From the NCBI GenBank assembly GCA_012862575.1, contig BLSF01000088.1, forward strand, positions 62,001-126,000: DNA of 64,000 nucleotides, written 5' to 3'. The stretch is from Parietichytrium sp. I65-24A (Eukaryota > Sar > Bigyra > Thraustochytrida > Thraustochytriidae). Shown here piece by piece: positions 49,701 to 60,104 of the stretch (position 1 is its first letter; every line of letters starts with the position of its first letter). A program made the translations under genes and the position numbers. A model generated the notes under the pieces. That model was not told where the DNA came from and searched no databases. It saw only the letters and a program-made list of their open reading frames with translations.

Positions 49701-52700
49701 ACATTTCCTGGCCTCGGCCGTGCGATCGTGTGATCGTGCTTAGCGGCTGACATTTTCTTGGATTTTGGAAATGAATAGTCTTTCTGAAAATGGAATTCGC
49801 GCTGAAGGAGCTTCAGCGATCGGCCGCGCGTTGGAGAAGAACACTGTGCTGACTAAGTTGGAGTACGTGAGACTTTGGCACAGGCTTTTAGTAAACATGG
49901 TCAGTACAATTCCTAACATCATTCGTGCTTTGCGTCTGACGATTGCTTGTTCTTTGGGGGGAGAAATAGTCTTCGGTCGAATGAAATTAATGCTGGAAGA
50001 GCATCACCGATCGGTCGCGCGTTTGAGAAGATTACTGGGCTGACTACAATCGGGTACGTGTGACTTTGACACTTTGCTCATCGTGAAAACAATCAGTATG
50101 TCTAATCCTTATTCGCGCTTTATGGCTAATGGTTTCTTGTCATTCCTGGAAATAAATAGTCTTCGAAATGGAATTGGCGCTGAAGGAGCATCAGCGATCG
50201 GTCGCGCGTTGGAGAAGAACACTGCGCTGATGTACTTGAAGTACGTGTGACTACGAGTAGTGTNTTTCTTGTCATTCCTGGAAATAAATAGTCTTCGAAA
50301 TGGAATTGGCGCTGAAGGAGCATCAGCGATCGGTCGCGCGTTGGAGAAGAACACTGCGCTGATGTACTTGAAGTACGTGTGACTTTGGCATGGGCTTTTC
50401 CTGACACCCTTCAGTGTTCGTGCTGTGTGGCTGACGATTTCTTAACTTTTTTTTTGAAATATATAGTCTTTCTTCCAATAGGTTTGGCACTGCAGAAGCG
50501 TCAGCGATCGGTCGCGCGTTGGAGAAGAACGCTGCGCTGACTACATTGTAGTACGTATGGCTTTGACACTTTCATTTCGAAAACCCTTCTGTACATTTCC
50601 TCACCTCCTTTGTGCGTCCATGCTTTACCATTGTTTTTTTGGAAAAAAAATAGTCTTTCTGAGACTGAAATTGGCACTGAAGGAGCATCGGCGATTGGTC
50701 GCGCGTTGGAGAAGAACACTACGCTGATCGTATTGGTGTACGTCTGATTTTGACACGGGCGTTTTGTGAAGACCATTAGTACCTTTCTTGACCTCCTTCA
50801 TGCTTTGCGGCTGACAATTTTTCGTGTTTTCTATTTTCAAAAATTCTTACAATTTAAAATCTATTTGGTCAATGTACCTGTGCTTGACCACTGTGCCGAA
50901 ATGATATCTTGCACAGCCTTGATGATCACTTTGGAACCGGAATGAAAGAGGCGCTCCAGAGAAACGAGGATATCGCGAGACACCGTGAGGAAGCGCAAAG
51001 GGAGGAGGCAGAGAGACTCCGGAAAGAAAAAGAAGAACAGGAACAACAAAGAAAGCTTGCGGAGGAGGCAGAGAGACGCCGAGAGGAATTGGAGGGACCC
51101 GTCCCTTGGACGGAGTCTGTCAAGCTTTTTGCGCGGTTGGCGAGCTTGAACGCTGATCTTGTCAGGCGACGCGAGTCCGCGAAGGGTGGAGTGGAGTTGC
51201 CTGAAGCTGCCGTGACGTTGGAGTGGTGCACAGTCGAGTTCGTACAGGATCCCGCCGAGCCTTTTGAGAGCTTTTTTGCCGCCCTTCAGGCTGCCAAGGA
51301 GAGCCAAACGGCCTTTGAGGGGCTTCAAAGCGAGGTCAAAAGCAACATTGAACGAAAACAGGCTCGAAATGAAGCCCGCGAGAAGCTTCAGAAACTGGTC
51401 TCCATCGTTCTCGAGGAAAATGCAACCTTGACACTGAGCAACACCGAGAAAGACTGGCGCCGCTGGGAAAGCAGATTAAAGGAGGACATCTCTGCAAATG
51501 TTGAACGCATCAGAAGCGGCACAAAGCTCAGGAGCTTTGACCTCGAGAGCTTTAGAAAGATCTACTCAAGCACAATTGCTCAGCTTTATGATGCTCACGA
51601 GTCTCTGCAGGGGTGGAAGTACCGTCACGACTCCCGAGTATGGCGAGCCAAATCCGACCAAGCGATGGTTCAGCTCAAACGAGCCACGGTACAAGACAGT
51701 AACAGAGATGCCTTCGGAGTCGTCTCAAGCGCAGGTGGCTTAGAGGAAGTGAAGCAGTGGTTGAAGCAAGCAGTTACCGTGTTAGAAGGCGAGTACAACC
51801 TTTTGGGGGAAGACCACCCCGAAGCCGACTTTCCTGAAGCGGAAATAGAAATGGCCCTGAAGGCTCTCAGGCTGTTTGTTCAGGATGATATGTTTGTCTT
51901 TCTTGAGTGGGTTCGTGAGCAAGTGAACACGTTTGAAGATTTGCAAGTATTCTATGCGACAGGAAGCGAAGAGCCGTCCACTGGAGCCTATGAGACTCTC
52001 GCAGAGAACGTCCATGGGCTTGAGGATGATATTGCTGAGTGTGAGTTTGCATCAGGGATGCTTGAGAAGCAAATTGTACGCGGAAAAGACCAAGATGGAA
52101 GCTTGGCATCCGAATACAATAAACTGAACACCAAGTCCAAAAGATTGCGAGAAAATTTGAGAAGGCTCTCTCGTCGATTGGTGGCAGAGCGTGCGCGGTT
52201 GCTGCGCGCAGCCGAGCTTCATTATCCAGAGTTGTTGGCCAGTCCCGAGTGGGCTCGAGTTCTCGGACTTGAGGATGTTCCCGGTGCGGACTTGCTGCAA
52301 AAGAACGGTGTGTTGCTGGAAGGTTTTCGAGCGCAGGACTTCACTATTATAAGGACGCTGGGCTCTTCAAGCCCTGGAAGAAGAGTCGATCTGGTGGAGG
52401 ATTCGAGTATCTCTCGGGAAGGCAGGGGTGCAATCGCTTCGACTCGACGAGTTCTGAAATCATTCCATCTTGGCGACCCTGATGCCCAAAAGTACTTTCT
52501 GCGGCAGTGCGCCGTGCTGACCTCATTACGCGATGCAAACGTGGCTCGAGTGGAAAATGTGTTCCTGGATCGCGAAGCGAACCTCGGGTGCATTGTGATG
52601 CCCTTCTACGAGAACGGTGACCTGAATGTGTGGCTCGAGTCGACCCCGCCGACGGCAAGGGAGATGTGGAGGTGCAAGTCGCTCGCCATGGATATCCTTC

Positions 52701-53851
52701 AGGGCTTGAACCAGATCCATTCAGCGGGTCACGTTCATTGCGACTTGAAGCCGCACAACGTATTCCTGACGCGGTCGTTTCGCGCCGTTCTTGGAGACTT
52801 TGACGGTGTGCAGAAAAATGGCCGGACGCTTACAGCCAACCTCCAGGTGACATTGGACTACCTCGCGCCGGAGCTGAGGGACGGGTCGCAACACAAGGTC
52901 ACTGCGGCTGTGGACATGTACGCTTGCGGGAGGATTCTGGAGCAGTTGCTGGATGGGGTCGCCAAAGAGGGAAGCGGCTGCAATGCTCTGCTTTCGAGTC
53001 TAATGAGCGCCGATCCTCACGCCAGGCCGACGGCCAACCAAGCTCTGCAAGACGAATTCTTTACCGAAAAGCCTGCTGAGACCCGCGATTGTTGGACGTG
53101 CTGGGATAAGTGTCTTGAGCAGAACACAGTCGTGTGTGGCAGCGGCGCACATTGCTTGTGCAAGGAGTGCTTGAGCAACCTTGTGAGAGGCGGTGTCAAC
53201 CCGGAAACAGTTGCGATGGACGGCACTCTGCGGTGTTGCATGCCTGAATGTCAAGAACTGCTGCCGTCGAGTTCTATGGCGGCTTTGTTGGCCGAGTCAG
53301 ACTGGAAGGCGCTTCTGAAGGTGGCAGCAGACAGGCAAGAAGCCCGTCTTCAGCGCGATCTCCAGCAAAAGCTCGAGGAGGAACTCAAGAAGAGTATCGA
53401 CGACCAATCCTTGCTTCTACACCGAAACAAAATCATCAACGAGATCCTTACATTGCAGTGCCCGTCCTGCAAGAAGGCTTTCGTTGACTTTGATGCCTGT
53501 TTCGCCGTGCAGTGCATTGACACTATGGGCAACGGGTGCAAGACCTACTTTTGTGCATGGTGTCTTACAAACTGTGGGCCAAGCAGTCAAGCCGCGCACA
53601 GGCATGTTGCGAACTGTCCTTCGAATCGATCAAGGGATCAGAATGTGTACTTTGGCGACCACGCCAAGCGCGACAAGGAGATGAAGCGCCTCCGCGCCAA
53701 GAGACTTGGAGAGTATTGGACTGCCGAGATCTCCGGTCGAGCGAGTAAAGAAGTAGAGGCTGGTCTCAAGTCTCTCCTTGTTGGGTTTCGCGAGTCGATT
53801 GATTTTGATGTTCTGCCGCCTGCACTCGCAGAGTTCTTATTACAATGCTAG
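46702..53851 (+). CDS. Gene B: LRR-coiled coil-kinase-like-RING/IBR-like protein, long LRR form
   Basis: Exons 46702-46811, 46882-46968; LRR exons start at 47144, 47335, 47520, 47711, 47895, 48086, 48247, 48445, 48628, 48833, 49024, 49187, 49377, 49574, 49779, 49970 (84 nt each), 50160 (81 nt; repeated at 50292 across an N), 50467, 50654 (84 nt each); last exon 50917-53851. Counting the N-flanked unit once gives 4,725 nt and 1,574 residues in frame. It is the same architecture as gene A with a solenoid three times longer. The coiled coil is shorter and diverged, but the kinase-like domain is almost residue-identical to A, including HCDLKPHN and the unusual GDFDGV. The RING-like and IBR-like modules keep all expected Cys/His ligands. 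Every donor and acceptor follows GT...AG. The large LRR excess suggests ligand-recognition diversification, which is inference. Confidence 0.85.
47144..48169 (+). repeat. Two-exon higher-order repeat within gene B
   Basis: Exon-intron pairs recur with period 375-376 bp (47144, 47520, 47895). Introns alternate between a GTGACTTTTGAAACGGGCTT type (107 bp) and a GATGGACTTTGACRCTGTC type (100-101 bp). The array therefore grew here by duplicating two LRR exons at a time. Confidence 0.88.
50133..50384 (+). repeat. 120-bp duplicate around a second assembly N (50264)
   Basis: 50133-50252 is repeated exactly at 50265-50384 (offset 132), with an 11-base unmatched tail and one N between. It duplicates the 81-nt LRR exon (50160-50240 and 50292-50372). 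Most likely another contig-overlap artefact. Confidence 0.88.
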
Positions 53852-54959
53852 AAGAAACAAAGGAAGAAGACTTGTAAAGATAAAGTGATGTTTGTGGCAT
53901 TAGATTCGAGAGTTGAAAATCACAAGTTGAAGTAACCTGAAAATTACGCATCGCGGCATAGCATTAAGGCGAATGGCGTGAAGCTTGGGTCCATCTCGTC
54001 AGTTGGAGGTTGGCATCTTAGTTCCCTCAGTTGCATGGGATTCTCATTAACCACTTCATACATGCTCTGCTTGCTTTGTAGCTTTAATCAGACGTGAACA
54101 CATGCCTCTTCGCCTTTGCAAGCACGCACTTCTCATCCGGGGTTTTCAACCCCCGTCAGTTTTTCCGCGGCATTCACACAGTGAATGGGCATTGGCAAGC
54201 CATCGATTCAAGCTCTTGTTGAGAGACGGGAGATCTAGTTCCAGCCACAGCGAAGACGAAAGCGAAAGCGAATGATAGTGAGCAGCAGTGATTCCTGATA
54301 ATTCCATTTTTTGCCACACTGGAATGGAACACATCTAGTAGACAGAGAGCAGACTCGGAATTTCGCTAACCTTAACCTGTACTCTCCACCATAAGAATCA
54401 GCGTAGAACCACCATAGGGTATCCTTAATCTCCTTCTACGCCGTCGAGTACACCAGCAGTACGCTGGGTACTACTCAATTGCGTACGCACTGATCAGGCA
54501 CTACTTAGCAGAACGAGTAAGAGCACGAGTACGTCTGCCTTGGTCTACAGTACGTCACATAATAGGGTAGCGAAGCAGCTCCTTGTTCGTTCCAAAGTTC
54601 AGGAATGAATAAGCCCACCTACTTAAGGTACTAATTCTTCCCTTCACCTGCGTGCGACGTTTACGCGACCCAGATGAAACCGTGTGCATAGTGTGCATAG
54701 TGTGCATGTTTACTGTGTCTGCTGGAAAGAAAAGCGCAGTTGCATAGAGCTGAATAGAGCTGGATACGTTGACTCGGAGTTCTGTAACATCGGAAAGGAG
54801 GCGCGAGTATCCAAGCAACACTGTCCACGCACGACACACGCGTGGACGACAGAGTTTGACAGAGGACGGAAAGTTGTGAGTGACCAAGTTGACGAAGAGA
54901 AGAGAAGTAAAGATAGATAGATAGATAGATAGATTGAAAGAAAGAGAGGAGACGGAAAG
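53852..54959. other. Intergenic B-C and gene C promoter
   Basis: Non-coding. It shows partial similarity to the flanks of the other array genes (near 54168-54250), the conserved upstream block, and a purine-rich leader ending at the gene C ATG. Confidence 0.65.
54650..54670 (+). promoter_or_regulatory. Conserved upstream block of the array (gene C copy)
   Basis: GCGTGCGACG then TTTACGCGACC, about 310 bp upstream of the gene C ATG; one base differs from the gene B copy. Confidence 0.45.
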
Positions 54960-57900
54960 ATGGGTCATTATAAGGACCTAAGCTTTAATGGCGTCAATTT
55001 GAGGTTTTGGTATGTGGGTTCGTGGAACGAAGGTCTTGAGGCGATGGACCGAGGAGAAGTTGCCGTGCGGTGAGTTGTAGAGATTAGCAGAGCAGAAGTT
55101 GGAAGTTGGAGTGGGTTTGGTTGCTAATGGCGAAGTCGTTTCATAAAGGTTTGGGTGGAGTTGCAGCAACGTGGGGCCGAATGGGGCGCGAAGGATTGCT
55201 GCCAAGCTCGAGCGAAACAAGACGCTTGTGAGATTGATGTGAGTGGATTCGTTCTTCACGCGGCAAGTCTTGCGAGCTGTCGTGATGTTTTCGCGAAGTT
55301 GATGAGGCAATGGCGCCTTGACTCTTGTGAAAAACTTGAGTACATTTCCTGACCTTGTTCATGCGTTCGTGCTTTCCGGCTGACTATTTTTGTCTTCTCC
55401 GGAAATAAATAGTCTTAGGTGCAATGGAATTCGCGGTGAAGGAGCATCAGCGATCGGTCGCGCGTTGGAGAAGAACACTGCGCTGACTACTTTGGAGTAC
55501 GTGTGACTTTGGCGCAGACTAAGCGTTAAAAAGTTCACTACATTTCCTGACTTTGTTCGTGCTTTGCGGCTGACGACCTCTTTTCTTGTTGTAAATAGTC
55601 TTGCTGAAAATGAATTTGGGGATGGAGGCGCATCAGCGATCGGTCGTGCGTTGGAGAAGAAGAACACTGCGCTGAATACATTGACGTACGTGTGACTTTG
55701 GCACGGTCAATGCGTGAAAACGCTCACTACATTTTTAGACTTCGTTCGCGCGTTCGTGCTTTGCGGCTGACGACTTCTTATCTTGATATGTAAAGACTTG
55801 CTGAAAATGGAATTGGTGATGGAGGCGCATCAGCGATCGGTCGCGCGTTGGAGAAGAACACTGGACTGACTGCATTGAAGTACGTGTGACTTTGGCACGG
55901 CCTATGCGTGAAACTTTTCACTACATTTCCTGACTTGGCTCGTGCGTTCGTGTTGCGCGGCTGACAATTTCTTGTCTCTTCTGGAATTAAACAGTCTTAG
56001 ATGTAATGGAATTAGCGCTGAAGAGCATCAGCGATCGGTCGCGCGTTGGAGAAGAACACTGCGCTGACTGATTTGAAGTACGTGTGGCTTTGACACAGGC
56101 CCAAGTAACATTGACCAGTACATTTCCTGGCCTCATTGTGCGTGCGTGCTTCGCGGCTAACTACTTCTTTTCTTCTCTGGAAACAAATAGTCTCTATGCC
56201 AATAAAATTGGCCTTGAAGGAGTATCAGCGATCTGTCGTGCGTTGGAGAAGAACACTGCGCTGACTACATTGGAGTACGTGTGACTTTGGCACGGGTACA
56301 CGTGAAGAGTTTATTTACAATTCCTGACCTCGTTCGTGCTTCACGGCTGACTATGTTTTGTCTTCTCCGGAAATAAATAGTCTTGGATGGAATGAAATCG
56401 GTGCTGAAGGAGCCTTAGCGATCGGTCGCGCGTTGGAGAAGAACACTGTGCTGACTACATTGAAGTACGGGTGACGTTGACAGCGGCTATACGTGAAATC
56501 GTTTTTCAAATCGTTTTTCAAATTTCCTTGTTAGCTTTGCGGCTGACGAATTTTGGTTTGTTCTGGAAACAAATAGGCTTCGATCGAATGGAATTGGCGC
56601 TGAAGGAGTATCAGCAGTCGGTCGCGCGTTGGAGACGAACACTGCGCTGACTGCATTGGAGTACGTGTGACTTTGGCACGATCTTTTCGCGGAGAGGTTC
56701 AGTACATTTCCTGACCTCGTTTGTGTGTTCGTGCTTTTGCGGCTGACGACTTCTTTTCTCTTCTTTTCTTTGAACAAAAAGTCTTTCTTCCAATGGAATT
56801 GGCGGGAAAGGAGCATCAGCGATCGGTCACGCGTTGGAGAAGAACACTGTGCTGACGACATTGAGGTACGCGTGACTTGACTCGGGCCTCAAGTAAATAG
56901 GATCAGTACATTTCCTGAACTCGTTTGTGTGTTCGTGCTTGCGGCTGAAACTTTTACTCTTATTTGGAAATCATAGTCTTCTTGAAAATCGAATAGGTGC
57001 TGAAGGAGCATCAGCGATCGGTCACGCGTTGAAGAAGAACACTGCTCTGACCTCAATATAGTACGTATGACTTTGACTCGGGCTTTTCGTTACACCCTTC
57101 GGTACATATCCTGACCTCGTTCGTGCTTTGCGGCTGGCACTTTCCTGCGTTTTCTCTCTTGGAATTCTAAACCCAACTTGGTCAATTTTCTCATGCTTGA
57201 CCACTGTGACTGCCTGATGTCTTACAAAGTCTTGACAATTACAATGGAACCGCGATCCAAGAGGCGCTCTGGAGAAATCAAGACATCGTGAAATGCCGCG
57301 AGGAAGCGCAGAGAGAGGAGGCAGAGAGGCGCAGGCAAGAACGGGAGGGACCCGTGCCATGGACGGAGTCTGTCAAGCTCTTTGCGCGGTTGGTGAGCTT
57401 GAACACTGATCTTGTCAGGCGACGCGAGTTTGCAAAGGGCAGAGTGGAGCTGCCAAAAGCTGCTGTGCAGTTGGAGTGGTGCGCCATTCAATTCGCGCGG
57501 GACCCCACTGAGCCTTTTGAGAGCTTTATTGCCGCCCTTCATGCTGCCAAGGAGAGCCAAACGGCTTTTGAGGGGCTTCAAAGCGAGGTTAAAAGCAACG
57601 TTGAACGAAAACAGGCTCGAAATAAAGCGCGCGAGAAGGTTCAAAAACTGGTGTTCATCGTGCTCGAAAAAAATGCAACCTTGACACTGAGAAACGCCGA
57701 GAAAGACTGGCACCGCTGGGAAAGCAGACTAAAGGAGGACAACTCTGCAAATGTCGAAAGCATCAGAGGCAGCGTAAAGCTCTGGAGCTTTGAACTCGAG
57801 AGCTTTAGAGAAATATGCTCCAGCACAATTGCTCAGCTTCATAATGCCCACGACTCTCTGCGAGGGTGGAAGGACATCCACGACTCCCGAGTATGGCAAG

Positions 57901-60104
57901 CCAAATCCGAGCAAGCGATGGATCAGCTCAAACGAGCCGTGTCACAAGACGGTAAGAGAGATGCCTTCGAAGTCGTCTCGAGCGCAGATGGCTTAGAAGA
58001 GGTGAAGCAGTGGTTGAAGCAAGCAGTTGCCGTACTAGAAAGTGAGTACAACCTTTTGCGGGAAGACCACCCCGAAGCCGACTTTCCTGAAGCGAAAATA
58101 GAAATGGCCCTGAAGGCTCTCAGGCTGTTTGTTCAGGATGATATGTTTGTCTTTCTTGGGTGGGTTCGTGAACAAGTAAACACGTATGAAGATTTGCAAG
58201 CATTCTATGCGACAGGAAGCGAAGAGCCGTCTACTCGAGCCTTTGAGACTCTCGCAGAGAACGTACATGGGCTTGAGGATGATATTGCTAAGTGTGAGTT
58301 TGCGTCAGGGAGGCTTGAGAAGCAAATTGTACGCGGAAAAGACCGAGATGGAAGCTTGGCATCTGAAAACCATGAGCTGAAGACCAAGTCCGAAAGGTTG
58401 CGAGAAAACTTGAAAAGGCTCTCTCGTCGATTGGTGGCAGAGCGTGCGCGGTTGCTGCGCGCAGCCGAGCTTCATTATCCAGAGTTGTTGGCCAGTCCCG
58501 AGTGGGCTCGAGTTCTCGGACTTGAGGACGTTCCAGGTGCGGACTTGCTGCAAAGGAACGGTGTGTTGCTGGAAGGCTTTCGAGCGCAGGACTTCACTGT
58601 TATAAGGACGCTGGGCTCTTCAAGCCCTGGAAGAAGAGTCGATCTGGTGGAGGATTCAAGTATCTCTCGGGAAGGCAGGGGTGCAATCGCTTCGACTCGA
58701 CGAGTCCTGAAGTCATTTCATCTTGGCGACCCTGATGCCCAAAAGTACTTTCTGCGGCAGTGCGCCGTGCTGACCTCATTACGCGATGCAAACGTGGCTC
58801 GAGTGGAAAATGTGTTCCTGGATCGCGAAGCGAACCTCGGGTGCATTGTGATGCCCTTCTACGAGAACGGTGACCTGAATGTGTGGCTCGAGTCGACCCC
58901 GCCGACGGCAAGAGAGATGTGGAGGTGCAAGTCGCTCGCCATGGATATCCTTCAGGGCTTGAACCAGATCCATTCAGCGGGTCACGTTCATTGCGACTTG
59001 AAGCCGCACAACGTATTCCTGACGCGGTCGTTTCGCGCCGTTCTTGGAGACTTTGACGGTGTGCAGAAAAATGGCCGGACGCTTACAGCCAACCTCCAGG
59101 TGACATTGGACTACCTCGCGCCGGAGCTGAGGGACGGGTCGCAACACAAGGTCACTGCGGCTGTGGACATGTACGCTTGCGGGAGGATTCTGGAGCAGTT
59201 GCTGGATGGGGTCGCCAAAGAGGGAAGCGGCTGCAATGCTCTGCTTTCGAGTCTAATGAGCGCCGATCCTCACGCCAGGCCGACGGCCAACCAAGCTCTG
59301 CAAGACGAATTCTTTTCCGAAAAGCCTGCTGAGACCCGCGATTGTTGGACGTGCTGGGATAAGTATCTTGAGCAGAACACGATCGTGTGTGGTAGCGGCG
59401 TGCATAGCTTGTGTAAGGAGTGCTTGAGCAACCTTGTGAGAGGCGGTGTCAACCCGGAAACAGTTGCGATGGACGGCACTCTGCGGTGTTGCATGCCTGA
59501 ATGTCAAGAACTGCTACCGTCGAGTTCTATCGCGGCTTTGTTGGCCGAGTCAGACTGGAAGGCGCTTCTGAAGGTGGCAGCAGACAGGCAAGAAGCCCGT
59601 CTTCAGCGCGATTTCCAGCGAACGCTTGAGGAGGAACTCAAGAAGAGTATCGACGACCAATCCTTGCTTCTACACCGAAACAAAATCATCAACGAGATCC
59701 TCACACTGCAGTGCCCGTCCTGCAAGAAAGCTTTTGTGGACTTTGATGCCTGTTTCGCCGTGCAGTGCATTGACACTATGGGCAACGGGTGCAAGACCTA
59801 CTTTTGTGCATGGTGTCTTACAAACTGTGGGCCGAGCAGTCAAGTTGCACACAGCCATGTAGCGAACTGTCCTTCGAATCGATCAAGGGCTTGGAATGTG
59901 CTTTTTGGCGACCACGCCGAGCGCGACAAGGAGATGAAGCGCCTCCGCGCCAAGAGGCTCGGAGAGTATTGGGCCGCCGAGATCTCCGGTCGCGCGAGTA
60001 AAGAAGTAGAAGCTGGTCTCAAGTCTCTCCTTCTTTGGTTTCGCGAGTCGATTGATTTTGATGTTCTGCCGCCTGCACTCGCAGAGTTCATATTGCAATG
60101 CTAA
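54960..60104 (+). CDS. Gene C: LRR-coiled coil-kinase-like-RING/IBR-like protein with one frameshifted LRR exon
   Basis: Exons 54960-55069, 55149-55238, LRR exons 55413-55496, 55599-55685, 55796-55879, 55995-56077, 56191-56274, 56381-56464, 56577-56660, 56782-56865, 56977-57060, and last exon 57230-60104. The unit at 55995 is 83 nt because GAAGGAGCATCA reads GAAGAGCATCA; including it breaks the frame. Skipping it restores 1,249 residues, since the exons are phase-symmetric. The exon at 55599 has one extra Lys codon (87 nt). The domain order is that of A and B, but the charged coiled coil after the LRRs is much shorter. The kinase-like domain has the same HCDLKPHN and GDFDGV. The RING-like module reads CWTCWDKYL and CGSGVHSLCKEC, changing two extra Cys but keeping the likely zinc ligands. 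It is either a functional gene with a sequencing error or skipped exon, or an early pseudogene. Confidence 0.78.
55413..57060 (+). repeat. LRR-exon array of gene C (9 units)
   Basis: Nine LRR exons. Intron fingerprints tie them to gene A: the intron after 55879 matches the A intron after 40451, the one after 56464 matches that after 40650 (shared CAGCGGCTATACGTGAAATC), and the last two match the A introns after 41237 and 41434. Confidence 0.9.

Larger units (their letters stand above)
47144..50737 (+). repeat. LRR-exon array of gene B (19 real units)
   Basis: Nineteen LRR exons of 84 nt (one of 81 nt) at about 160-205 bp spacing, all with the same intron phase. Typical unit: starts L-S-x-N-G-I, core EGASAIGRALEKN, ends LTTLD/E. 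Some units are degenerate, for example 49970-50053, where EGASAIGRALEKN has become GRASPIGRAFEKI. Confidence 0.92.

Noticed and set aside
40368-57060. Evenly spaced repeats resembling a CRISPR array or satellite DNA
   Set aside because: The conserved 84-base units are in-frame LRR codons bounded by GT-AG splice sites, and the spacers are introns similar to each other.
59340-59420. Loss of zinc ligands in the gene C RING-like module (DKCL to DKYL, HCLC to HSLC)
   Set aside because: The changed Cys are extra ones; the CWTC, C-x4-H, C-x2-C and CMPEC spacing that fits a RING is kept.
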